Positions 18,536-26,725 of a stretch of 64,000 nucleotides of DNA are shown one piece after another. This DNA is from Tritrichomonas musculus (taxonomy: Eukaryota > Parabasalia > Tritrichomonadida > Tritrichomonadidae). Location of the stretch: the NCBI GenBank assembly GCA_039105265.1, contig JAPFFF010000023.1, positions 1,054,001 through 1,118,000 of the forward strand, in the 5' to 3' direction. A program made the position numbers and the translations under genes. A model generated the notes under the pieces. It did not search any database. It was not told where the DNA came from and saw only the letters and a list, made by a program, of their open reading frames with translations. Positions within the stretch are counted from its first letter, which is position 1. Each line of letters opens with the position of its first letter.

Positions 18536-19390
18536 TCAGTCAAAGTAATATTTATTGGCGGTTATGTTCATAATAAATTTTGAATGAAGATCTCTATGCT
18601 GTAAATATTCTTTTACCGTCTTCTTGATATTAAGGTTGTTATTTGTTTGTTGAAGCAAGGAAGTAAAATCTTCTTCTGAGTATCCACTATAGCATATGAT
18701 ATCCGTGGCCAATCTTTTTGCATTTATGTGTACAAATCTGATTGTCTGAATAGCCATGATGCAGGTAATATTATAATGTCTTGTCTTGGTTAATAGTCTA
18801 AGGAATTCTGTATTATTATGTGTTAACAAATCGCTTCCTGCACAGTCATCCAATATTATTAGTGTATTATATGGGTAAGAAGAGGTTTGGTATTTTACTA
18901 ACTTATTGGCTATATATACTATTCTATCATCTATTTCTTGGAGGGAGTGCTTGTTTATAAGTCTCTGCATTTCTTCATTTGTTTCCTTCATCTTAGATAA
19001 TACATGTTTAAACATTGCATAATATTTTATTTTTCTTTTGAGGTGTTTCTTTAGGTAATCCATCAATTGGGCTTCATTAAGATATACTATTGGTGTCTTT
19101 ACCTCTTTACTCATTGCCTCAGCCGTTTTGTCTGCTTTTCCAGAACTTGAGCAAAATATTATTTTTTGATAGTACGGATGCTTAAATAGACGTTCAGTAA
19201 TTAGTATGTGTTTCCACAACCAATAACTCTTACCTGCACCTGGTTTACCAATAAGAAAATAAATTCCATTCGTACTAAAAGGATAGGAAGGATGTAATGG
19301 CTTCATCAATGCTCCCTCTATCTCTTTCTGGTTCTTCTTCATTGTCTTTTGGATTAAGGACTCTACTTCTTTCATTATTTGTTTAGACAT
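18536..19390 (-). CDS. A32-like genome packaging ATPase, element A
   Basis: 284 residues. The Walker A motif 'GKPGAGKS' is at residues 48-55 and the Walker B 'TLIILDDCAG' near 170-180. A sensor-like 'TKTRHYNITCIMAIQTIRFV' segment follows, typical of the FtsK/HerA superfamily A32 branch used by poxviruses, large DNA viruses and Polintons to pump DNA into capsids. The element B homologue (40182-41048) is colinear over its whole length. It lies between integrase and the amphipathic protein in both elements. It looks whole. Confidence 0.92.
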   Translation of the reverse strand: MSKQIMKEVESLIQKTMKKNQKEIEGALMKPLHPSYPFSTNGIYFLIGKPGAGKSYWLWKHILITERLFKHPYYQKIIFCSSSGKADKTAEAMSKEVKTPIVYLNEAQLMDYLKKHLKRKIKYYAMFKHVLSKMKETNEEMQRLINKHSLQEIDDRIVYIANKLVKYQTSSYPYNTLIILDDCAGSDLLTHNNTEFLRLLTKTRHYNITCIMAIQTIRFVHINAKRLATDIICYSGYSEEDFTSLLQQTNNNLNIKKTVKEYLQHRDLHSKFIMNITANKYYFD

Positions 19391-19400
19391 TTAATATTCG

Positions 19401-20486
19401 TTAAATCCACTTTTTTATTCCATTGGGTATATTTTTCTTCTTTGACCAGTAATCCACTTCAAGATTAGATAGCTTTGTTGGCGCACCTTCTCGTAAATTT
19501 TTAGCCGGTATGATGTCTTCTGCACCTTCACTGTATTTAATTTTATATTTGTTCTTTGTTGTATCATAAGAAATAATCTTCTCCACAATACCTCTCTTGC
19601 CTCCCTTAAGTGTTTGTGCAATATTTTTGTTTTGTGTCTTGATTAACCTATAACCAGGGAGTTTGTCTATTGACTCATCTTTGGACTTAATTATAAATTG
19701 GTTCCCAGCCTTTGAATCAACTATATATGCTTCCTTGCTTACCTTGTTCCTGCGCTTCGAAAATGGCTCCTTGGCTTGAATAATTCTAACTCTATCATTT
19801 GGTTTAAAGTCATATGGATTGTTTTGCGACTTGGTTTTTACATATTCTTTTTCATCTTTCTCTGTCATCTCGTTTGGTATCTTATAGTCCAATGATCTGT
19901 GGGGAGAATTGTTGTATGAATCTATTAAACTATCCATTTCTTTCTCATTGATGAACCTGTTCTCGCCAACCATGTCTCTAATCGTTCTCATGAACCTATT
20001 TATGATACCTAGTACATTATGATTATTATCCTCGGTAGTAGTGTAAACAATATTTTTGGTCTTCATCAACTGTAATACATCATTGGACAAGTAAGCAGCA
20101 TCCTGGTCTGATGTTATCGAATAGACATCTGGCTCGTCCTCAAAAAATTTATTTAATGCCTTGACTACCTCTTTTGCACCTTTCCCCTTCATTGGATAAC
20201 AATATGCTTTTCTTGTGTTAATATTAATTAGCATCAAATAGTTGAGACCATCCTTTGTCTTATCATTGATGAATGTGTCCATTTGATATCCCCCAGAGTG
20301 TTTAGAATAGATATTCATAAACTTTGCCTTTGGTACCTTTACATCATGTACTATCTTCCTTAAATAATCTAATGCGGCTTCTTCTGTGAATCCATATCGT
20401 TTTGCGAGTGGAACAAATTTAGAGGCAGATCTCCAAGGAAAAAAAGAATGAAGCTCATTAATTGTCTTAAAATGCTTTTTGTTCAT
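19401..20486 (-). CDS. INT: Retrovirus-like DDE integrase, element A
   Basis: 361 residues. It inserts the element into host DNA. The order is: an N-terminal helical region (1-60); an RNase H-like core with 'GYQMDTFI' (Asp 70), 'LININTRKAYCYPMKGKG' and 'YSITSDQDAAYLS' (Asp 127); the 'NHNVLGIINRFMRTIRDM' helix; 'YNNSPHRSLDYKIPNEM', which is the typical end of rve cores; then an SH3-like C-terminal domain ('GIVEKIISYDTTKNKYKIKY'). The copy in element B is closely related along the whole length. It is followed within 11 bp by the ATPase gene. It looks whole. Confidence 0.92.
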   Translation of the reverse strand: MNKKHFKTINELHSFFPWRSASKFVPLAKRYGFTEEAALDYLRKIVHDVKVPKAKFMNIYSKHSGGYQMDTFINDKTKDGLNYLMLININTRKAYCYPMKGKGAKEVVKALNKFFEDEPDVYSITSDQDAAYLSNDVLQLMKTKNIVYTTTEDNNHNVLGIINRFMRTIRDMVGENRFINEKEMDSLIDSYNNSPHRSLDYKIPNEMTEKDEKEYVKTKSQNNPYDFKPNDRVRIIQAKEPFSKRRNKVSKEAYIVDSKAGNQFIIKSKDESIDKLPGYRLIKTQNKNIAQTLKGGKRGIVEKIISYDTTKNKYKIKYSEGAEDIIPAKNLREGAPTKLSNLEVDYWSKKKNIPNGIKKWI

Positions 20487-20497
20487 TTAAATTAGTC

Positions 20498-21748
20498 TTA
20501 AACATACATCAATTTCTTATTGAATGGCATGAATTGCATTTCAATATAAAATGTTTCATTATTTGGTATCTTTACTGGTATCTGATTATGACGCCCTGAA
20601 TAAAACTCTATCCAAAATCTTTGATCAGTTGAGTTTAGCTTGAAGTATTTGATTGGGTTAAATATAACTTTACTATTCCCTAAATATCCTTTTGATGATT
20701 GTTCTGCTATTGATGAATATATTTTGCAACTAACTCTATCCCAAACATCTTCGAATATTATTTCTCTCATCCATTTTCCTTCATATCTAATAGTATTCCC
20801 ATTTTTGTCTTCAATCGGATTATCTAAATCCATATATTTGTTTGGATTATTTTGAAAAGGTTCAAAACCAACATTAAATACATCTGCTAAATCATAAATA
20901 CTATTAACAGAATTATCTTGTATTCCACTTTTAAAAGGTCTTATACGAAAGCTAATTGATAAATCAACATAAAATGGATTATTTTCATCTTCATTTAACT
21001 TTGAATACATTACTTCAACAAATTTCTTTTTATTATAATCATAATATCCATCCATACCAACATCCTTTAAATCAAAAACAGGTTGTCCAACTAATTTTTT
21101 TGATTCCTCCAATTCCTCCTTTTTTCTTCCCAATTCCCAGCACTCATTATATAAAATCTGTCTTTGAAATGTTTTTTGTGCAATTTCATCTAAGTTCGTA
21201 CTATTTGCTATTTCGATATCAAGTTGTAGTGTTTCATCCATTTTCTTATTGATATCTTCTTCTAATTTCTCTTTTTGTTTATCAATAGATGAATGAAGAA
21301 ATTTATTTAATGCAATTGGAGCAACATTATATTTTTCAAACTCTGTTCTTAAGAAATATTTCAAATCAATTAATATTTCCCTTAAATCTTTTTCTGTAGG
21401 AATCCAAGAAATTACATCATAAAATAATTCTGATTTCCTATCATTTGGAATAGATAAATAAAGATCATCATATGTTTGATTTGGGTTGTTTAGCTTTAAG
21501 TCATCATAATCTTTTTTATAATACTTTCTGATTCCTATTGTATATGATATTTTTCTTCTTCTACTATTTGTCCATATATTTCTCACACCTATTATTGATT
21601 CCCCTCTATTTGAAGTAACCCAATCTTGAGGATAATTAAAATAAAAACGATTAGGTCTTGTTTTATCTCGTTCCCCATCTTCTAAAAAGTAAGCATATTC
21701 AATTGGTATAGGTGTTTGTTCTTCAGCCGGATTAAGTGTTGGATACAT
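20498..21748 (-). CDS. Minor capsid (penton-like) candidate, element A
   Basis: About 416 residues; I chose the start at 21748 (MYPTLNPAEEQ) by comparison with element B (38045-39046). Both contain 'IPIEYAYFLEDGxxDK', 'NRGESIIGVR', 'DVWDRxSCKIYSS', 'PIKYFKLNS' and 'FWIEFYS'. The A copy has an extra coiled-coil insert in the middle, about 70 residues of Glu/Lys-rich helix. Polintons carry a single-jelly-roll minor capsid protein near the integrase and protease, and this gene occupies that place; I did not identify the fold directly. It is the rightmost gene of element A. Confidence 0.55.
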   Translation of the reverse strand: MYPTLNPAEEQTPIPIEYAYFLEDGERDKTRPNRFYFNYPQDWVTSNRGESIIGVRNIWTNSRRRKISYTIGIRKYYKKDYDDLKLNNPNQTYDDLYLSIPNDRKSELFYDVISWIPTEKDLREILIDLKYFLRTEFEKYNVAPIALNKFLHSSIDKQKEKLEEDINKKMDETLQLDIEIANSTNLDEIAQKTFQRQILYNECWELGRKKEELEESKKLVGQPVFDLKDVGMDGYYDYNKKKFVEVMYSKLNEDENNPFYVDLSISFRIRPFKSGIQDNSVNSIYDLADVFNVGFEPFQNNPNKYMDLDNPIEDKNGNTIRYEGKWMREIIFEDVWDRVSCKIYSSIAEQSSKGYLGNSKVIFNPIKYFKLNSTDQRFWIEFYSGRHNQIPVKIPNNETFYIEMQFMPFNKKLMYV

Positions 21749-21778
21749 TTTTATAAAAATATAAAAACAAAAGTGCAA

Positions 21779-22100
21779 AAACCAACCCTGAGAGGCCTTT
21801 TTCTGAATTACTTATAAAAGAGATCTACTTCAAATGAAATCCTTATTGAAAGGAGCCGTCCGTTAACTAGGGGAAGTTAATGGCCTCGATCAGGAAGATG
21901 GAAACTTAACTCAATAAGTTTTTTGTTTGCGGAATAATTGTTAACGAACAACTCACAACTTGGCCACAAATCCAAGTTTTCACAGATTTCACTCAAAGTC
22001 CACTCTTTCTCATAACTCAGAAAAAATGCGTTCCGGATATATGTCGAACCTAGGATGTTAGGTAGGGAGTTTAACCATTACGACACACGCATAGACAAAG
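21779..22100 (-). other. tRNA-like head with about 250-bp tail (SINE-like)
   Basis: This gene-free stretch is much less AT-rich than its surroundings. On the minus strand, near 22093-22029, it contains an A-box-like 'TCGTAATGGTTAA' and, about 34 nt later, a B-box-like 'GGTTCGACATA'. The arms do not fold into a proper tRNA: the T stem and acceptor do not pair. A roughly 250-base unrelated tail follows toward the end of element A. This fits a degraded tRNA-derived SINE or a tRNA relic. No coding potential is seen. Confidence 0.35.
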
Positions 22101-22217
22101 ATGGAAACTCGATTTTGAATAAATATAAAACCAAATAAATATTGAAATATATTCTAATAACTCAAATAATATATTCAGAATTTAGTTTTAAAAATAAACC
22201 ATCCAAAAATATTCTTG

Positions 22218-22290
22218 TATGGGGTCATAGCTCAATGGAAATATTTGGTGGAAAGTTACATGGTTCGAAAAATAGAAAGTCCGACATTTT
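22218..22290 (+). other. Second tRNA-like relic
   Basis: Starts GGGGTCA, then a perfect A-box-like 'TAGCTCAATGG' and a B-box-like 'GGTTCGAAAAA'. The D, anticodon and T stems do not pair and the acceptor 3' strand does not match, so this is not a working tRNA. Only about 125 bp separate it from the tRNA-like head on the opposite strand. Confidence 0.35.
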
Positions 22291-22454
22291 TTATAAAAAT
22301 TAATTTTAATAAATTATAACCATAAACTTGTAAAAATAATAAAAAATTTTATCTATCAATTTATTAATAAAATTTTCTTTCACAAATATTATAATTTTAA
22401 AGGAAAAAATTTTATTTCTCAAATTTGTTGAAAATTTTGGAAATTCATTTGTGC

Positions 22455-22476
22455 ACTCATGAGTACTCATGAGTAC
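22455..22476. repeat. Palindromic 10-bp tandem (ACTCATGAGT x2)
   Basis: Two direct copies of the palindrome ACTCATGAGT, giving the larger palindrome GTACTCATGAGTAC at 22463-22476. Half-palindrome variants (CTCGTGTGC, CTTGTGCGCAC) follow to about 22508. It stands out from AT-rich flanks with no gene. It could be a protein-binding site or a cruciform. Confidence 0.5.
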
Positions 22477-22805
22477 TCGTGTGCCCCTTTGTGTTCTCTT
22501 GTGCGCACAACAAAAATTTAAATTCAAAAAGTGGAACAAAAATTTTGAAAAATTAATAAATTTAAATTCAAAAAGTGAAAAATAATATTAAAATATCTTG
22601 GTGTCTAGTTAACTTTTTAAGAATATTTTTATAAAATCTTTTCAAAATATTTGAGAGAAAAAAATATACTTCTGGCATAAAAATATTTGAGAGAAAATAT
22701 TAACTCAATTTCTACTCAATATTTCGAGGTCGTGCCTATACAAGAAATACCGTATTTTCGGGTGTAGAATTCAAAAAACACCATTAGAAAGCTCAAAAAC
22801 TACCC

Positions 22806-22882
22806 CATACCTTGGAAATGACATTGGGGAATAGTGAAAGTAGAGAGTGTGTACTTACGATAGGTTTTCAGAGGGTATTTGG
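22806..22882 (+). repeat. Direct repeat 1 flanking the 100-residue gene
   Basis: Contains 'GTGTACTTACGATAGG', followed by 'TTTCAGAGGGTATTTGGC'. It matches 23263-23342 over about 75 bp with scattered differences. The two copies flank the gene at 22907-23209. Confidence 0.6.
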
Positions 22883-22906
22883 CAAACAAAATAATACTAA
22901 CACTTT

Positions 22907-23209
22907 TTACTCAAATATCTTATGGTGCTCATCAAACTTTCTATATCGTGGTGCATCTTTTTCTCTTTCCCGATCATAATCATTATTGTATTTCAAAACA
23001 GCTGCACGTCTAAACTTAGCATATCTAAAACCACTAAATTTGTTTCTTTCGTCCAAAACCTCAATTATAACATATCCATTAGAATCACATGTCCTGATGT
23101 CTTTAAAGGAATCATAAACTTGTTGGGTTTCACGAGAAGTATAAATAGGATTTCTTAGAGTAAACTGCTTATATTGGGTCATAATCTTTAAATCTGATGG
23201 TGTGGTCAT
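22907..23209 (-). CDS. Unrecognised 100-residue protein
   Basis: 100 residues, no known family. It has a mixed charged sequence with 'GYVIIEVLDERNKFSGFRYAK' (predicted strands) and a very charged C-terminus ('YDREREKDAPRYRKFDEHH'). A seven-T run on the minus strand lies 16 nt before the start, as at element genes, and about 75-bp direct repeats lie on both sides. I infer a small Polinton accessory gene. It could also be a chance open frame, but the unbiased composition in very AT-rich surroundings speaks for a real gene. Confidence 0.4.
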   Translation of the reverse strand: MTTPSDLKIMTQYKQFTLRNPIYTSRETQQVYDSFKDIRTCDSNGYVIIEVLDERNKFSGFRYAKFRRAAVLKYNNDYDREREKDAPRYRKFDEHHKIFE

Positions 23210-23232
23210 TTGTATAGTGTTGTATAAAAAAA
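23207..23232 (-). promoter_or_regulatory. T7 run before the 100-residue gene
   Basis: Minus-strand seven T (23232-23226), 16 nt before the start codon. Same pattern as element genes elsewhere in the window. Confidence 0.35.
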
Positions 23233-23262
23233 TAATAGAAATTTAAAAATGTGACAGTGTAC

Positions 23263-23342
23263 TTGGCCTTGATGGATAATGGTGGGAAGTTAGTGAAAAA
23301 AGAGGCTGTGTACTTACTATAGGTTTTTCAGTAGGTATTTGG
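23263..23342 (+). repeat. Direct repeat 2 flanking the 100-residue gene
   Basis: Contains 'GTGTACTTACTATAGG', then 'TTTTTCAGTAGGTATTTGGCC'-like sequence. It is an approximate copy of 22806-22882. Confidence 0.6.
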
Positions 23343-23403
23343 CCGGAAGCTGAGGCCCAAGCGAGGGTGTACCTGAGCTTGGTGGCGAGCAGTGTAGGCT
23401 GGG

Positions 23404-23748
23404 GTGAAGAATGAATCCCAGCCTATACTTAACTACTTCATTAAATCGAAATTGTTAAAATCTGCTTACTTTACAAATTATATAACTCAATTGAGACACA
23501 AACATTCAATCGTTTATGTTAACGTTCAATTCTTCAAAGCGATTCCAACAGATTATAAGAATAATTGTACTTCATTCTTTATTTTCAATGGATTCTCAAG
23601 GCAGAAGATGTCGTATATATATCAACAAGTTGTTATGCCAGTTGAATTTGAAGATTTGTGGAGACAATATAATCGAATGAAGAATCATGATTTTGTTTTG
23701 GTGAATACTCGTGTTGGAAGTATTGAATTTATAAGATTCAACCAGTAA
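23404..23748 (+). pseudogene. Packaging ATPase remnant, relict E
   Basis: The 114 residues match the C-terminal part of the packaging ATPase of element C: 'FNGFSRQKMSYIYQQ' against 'FPCFNRQQLHYIYSQ', then 'FEDLWRQYNRM' against 'FEEFYNMYRQL', and 'DFVLVN' against 'SCLIVQ'. The nucleotide-binding part is not here. It is a fossil piece of an A32-like ATPase of the C lineage rather than of the A/B lineage. Confidence 0.65.
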
Positions 23749-23769
23749 GTACAAAAAAAATTTTTTTAA

Positions 23770-23850
23770 TATACTCTGCTAATAAAATACCAACACCCGC
23801 ACTTAGGTGTGTCAGGCACGAAGTGCCTTCCGCTAGGATAATAAACACCA
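23770..23850. other. Hairpin-rich spacer after the ATPase remnant
   Basis: Contains the short perfect hairpin GGCAC-GAA-GTGCC and a nearby CACCCGCACTTAGGTGTG dyad. It is GC-richer than the flanks. A termination or processing signal is possible. Confidence 0.3.
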
Positions 23851-23888
23851 ATATAAAACACTGTTAAATAGACAAAAAAATATTCAAT

Positions 23889-24136
23889 TTATTCGTCAAG
23901 AACAATATCTTGATGGTTTCCTTTAAATATTTGTGGTTCAGGTATTTCATATTTCTCACGAAGTTTCAAAATCATTTCTTGATTTGATTTGTTAATTCGT
24001 TCAATTGAATAATTGTAAAATGAATGTTCTTTGAATGTTTGTTCATCGGTATTACCATTAACAAATGTTTCAAAAGAATTTATGTTAATCCTTCGTCGGA
24101 GATTTGATGTTAGAATTACATGTTCAAGATTCATAT
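23889..24136 (-). pseudogene. Relict piece of the 149-residue family (C-terminal side)
   Basis: Matches the second half of the 149-residue protein of element A ('NLRRRIN', then 'YNYSIERINKS', 'LREKYEIPEPQIFKGNHQDIVL'). The family part ends exactly at the 8-bp target duplication of the transposon at 24137-26477, whose other side carries the rest. Fossil. Confidence 0.75.
24129..24136 (+). repeat. Left target-site duplication ATTCATAT
   Basis: The same eight bases recur at 26478-26485, immediately outside the two transposon ends. Confidence 0.8.
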
Positions 24137-26477
24137 TAATCATGCACGAAAATCCCAAAAATGCTTGGGTTGCAATATTTTTATCCCTCCCATTGGGATC
24201 CCAATTGAAAAAGTTACTTTCAGAATTAAAATTCTTTTTTGTATGTAACTAATATCATATATAAATAATAAATAATATATAGATAAATAATTATTTAAAA
24301 TATATCATAAATAATTTTTTTATGTTAAGATATTTATGTTTTAATATTCAATGTTTGTTTAATAATATATAATAACTTTTTGAAGTTGGGATTTGGGATT
24401 TTTCAATTGAAAAAAAAAGTTCAAAAAATATTTAAAATAGGTTTTTAATCTTTTTTGAAATTTAAAAATTATTATTTATTTGCTAATATTTTAATTTAGA
24501 ATATTATAATAAATAATATATCAAAAATATATAAAATTCATAAAGATATAAAAGAAAATTTTTCTGGGATGAGAGGCATTCAAATCTTGGGATAAAGCGG
24601 TTATTTCCCAAGGTGAATTTTCATTACTTTACCAAAAAAATTGACCATTTTGGGAGCGTTTTTTTATCCCAAAATCCCAGGAAATTGAAATAATAAAATC
24701 CCAAGTTTTTTTTTTCTCATATCTCAATAGAATAAAATAAAATAATGAAAATTATTCATTAATATTTATTTATATATATAAATTCAATTAATTCTTTTAA
24801 TTAATTTCTTGTTCAATGTTTTTAATTTTATAAAAAAAAGAATTATTTATAAAATTGATATTTTCTATTGGGGAGATCATCCCAAATCAAAAAGTTTTTA
24901 ACCAAACTCAAAAAATAAACATTTTATCTCAATATAATTATATTATAGAATTCAATTTTATATTCACTTCACTTCTCAAAAAGCTGAATTAATTTTACTC
25001 ATAACTCATCGAACAATTTTTATAGGATGATTTTGTTTTAACCAAACAATTGTTAACAAGCGCTTTCTTCGTTTAAATTACAAAAGAACTCAATGTTTTG
25101 AAAATTATTATTATTCGTAATTCTTGTTATCCATTCTTTATTCTCAACTTCTACCGTTTACATTTCACTCCAATCGAACATTTTAATAATTTATTTTCTT
25201 TATTCCTAAATCTTTACTTTTGCCATCTTTCCTTATATCTCCAAAAAAAAGGATTTTCATGTCTAATCGTTTAGTTAATGAGATTTTAAAGCTTCATTAT
25301 CTTTCGTTTAAAGATTTTCAGAATTAAAAATTCTCAATTAAAAAATCACCTTCATACAGATCAACATCAACAAAGTTATCGCAGCAAGATAAATGATTAT
25401 AAACCAACAGTGACTACTCCTTTTGAATTTATAAATGAGATTTTCTCGATAAATTATGAAATTTATTTATTTATTTTTGAGAGTCATTGAAATCCTCATT
25501 CTGCAAAGCTCATTTGTTAACATATGCTACTTAAAATACAATATTTTATTCAAGAATTCGTCATCTCTTTTGTATTAATTTTTTTTATCTTAATTTTTTT
25601 TTTAATAAAATCGCGATCTTCTCCCAAGTATCGTTGTAAACTTCATTACACTTTAATTATATTTTTGGCAACATTTATTTTTTTCAATTACTAATATTAT
25701 TTTATTATATATATATTTTAAAATTTTCATTGGTTAAACATTTCATTCATTATAATGCAAAACTTAGCAAAATAAATATTTTTAAATATAAATTCAAACA
25801 AATACAGAACTATTTTAAAAATAATTTTATTCAATTCAAAATATAATTACAAATTGATCCAAATAGCTTAATTATTTATAATTATATGAAATATGTTATT
25901 AAATTCTATGATTTCAATCCAAAATATTTGATCAATCAAAGATAGTCAATCTTATAAATCTGATTTTAAAAGATTAATCATTTAAATTTAAATTTTTTTA
26001 AATTATTGGAATAAATAATTTTTCCCAAAGTTATTAGTATATTTATTTAATTTCAACATAAAATTCTCTAATATTCAAAATATTAAAAAAAAAAAAAAAT
26101 GAGTAATTGAAATACTGAACATCAAATCTTAGTAAATTATTTTTTTTTCCCATTACGCCAAAGATTAGAAATTTCAATTGAAAAAATAAAATTATTCAAT
26201 GATTTTTATATAACGAAAAATAACAGAAATAATTTTAAGTTCATTGATAAAAATTCAATGAATAAATGAGCGTTTAACAGATCTAAATTATCCTGATATT
26301 TTTGAGTTTTCTACATTGTTTTTGAATATTTTTATATTAAAAAAATTTAATGAATATTTACGAGTATTTATAAACCAAAAAAGCGGCAGAATATCCGCAC
26401 GTTTATTTTTGGGAGAGAATTGAAAACGATCATTTGGGAGTATTTTACATCCCAAGCTCTCCCAAATCACATGATTA
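24137..26477. mobile_element. Non-autonomous DNA transposon, hAT-like (8-bp TSD)
   Basis: 2341 bp bounded by the terminal inverted repeat TAATCATG ... CATGATTA, with identical 8-bp ATTCATAT on each side, inside a relict of the 149-residue gene family. The inner sequence is extremely AT-rich with no open frame of note. Near both ends there are many copies of TTGGGA/TCCCAA: about a dozen between 24150 and 24900, several at 26400-26466. Such subterminal repeats are typical of hAT transposase binding. The 8-bp duplication fits hAT or P-type elements. It lacks a transposase, so it depends on one supplied elsewhere. The left and right subterminal sequences also share an imperfect 'GCTTGGG-TG-AA-AT' stretch. 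Confidence 0.75.
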
Positions 26478-26725
26478 ATTCATATCTTTCAATTGATTTG
26501 GATATAAGCGTGTGATTTTTTTGTCGGAATTGGTCTCGCTCTGCGAGCTCGAGCTTCGCGAGATTAATGAAATGTATAACACACGAACAAGGTAAGTACC
26601 TTTTCCGATATTAATTGGAAATCGTTCACAAAGTAATGGAAAATCACATTTTTGATATTCATCTGGATTTGGAAGTAATGAGATTAATGAAATGATGTAT
26701 TCATATACTCGAAGATAGGGGTTTT
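26478..26725 (-). pseudogene. Relict piece of the 149-residue family (N-terminal side)
   Basis: On the minus strand the sequence encodes 'VYEYIISLISLLPNPDEY', 'CDFPLLCERFPINIGKG' and 'RLYPNQLKDMN', clearly related to 'VYDYVNNVISLAEHPEDF' and 'WRIYPDKIKEYD' of the 149-residue protein of element A. It begins with the right copy of the target duplication of the DNA transposon. A hairpin-rich 'CTCGCTCTGCGAG' region lies within it. Fossil. Confidence 0.75.

Larger units (their letters stand above)
1..21750. mobile_element. Polinton/Maverick element A, left end outside window
   Basis: Gene content identifies a Maverick/Polinton: protein-primed DNA polymerase B, retrovirus-like integrase, A32-type packaging ATPase, double-jelly-roll-type major capsid protein and a minor capsid candidate. 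Virion and integration genes lie at the right on the minus strand; polymerase and surface genes lie at the left. Most genes are long and uninterrupted, so the element looks young and largely whole in the visible part, apart from about one break in the leftmost surface gene. I did not find terminal inverted repeats. An adenain-like protease is not visible in the window part of A. It is the closest relative of element B, but inverted relative to it. Confidence 0.9.
22806..26725. mobile_element. Old Polinton relict E
   Basis: A stretch with remnants of Polinton-type genes: a 100-residue unknown gene, a packaging ATPase remnant at 23404-23748, and pieces of the 149-residue family of element A on both sides of a DNA transposon. 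The order does not match A, B or C, so it is a separate, old and incomplete copy with several breaks. Its termini cannot be defined. Confidence 0.55.

Noticed and set aside
22029-22290. Functional tRNA genes
   Set aside because: A- and B-box-like sequences are present but the T stem, anticodon stem and acceptor do not pair.
22306-22539. 77-residue minus-strand frame
   Set aside because: It is made of AT-rich sequence and the palindromic repeat; no protein-like features.
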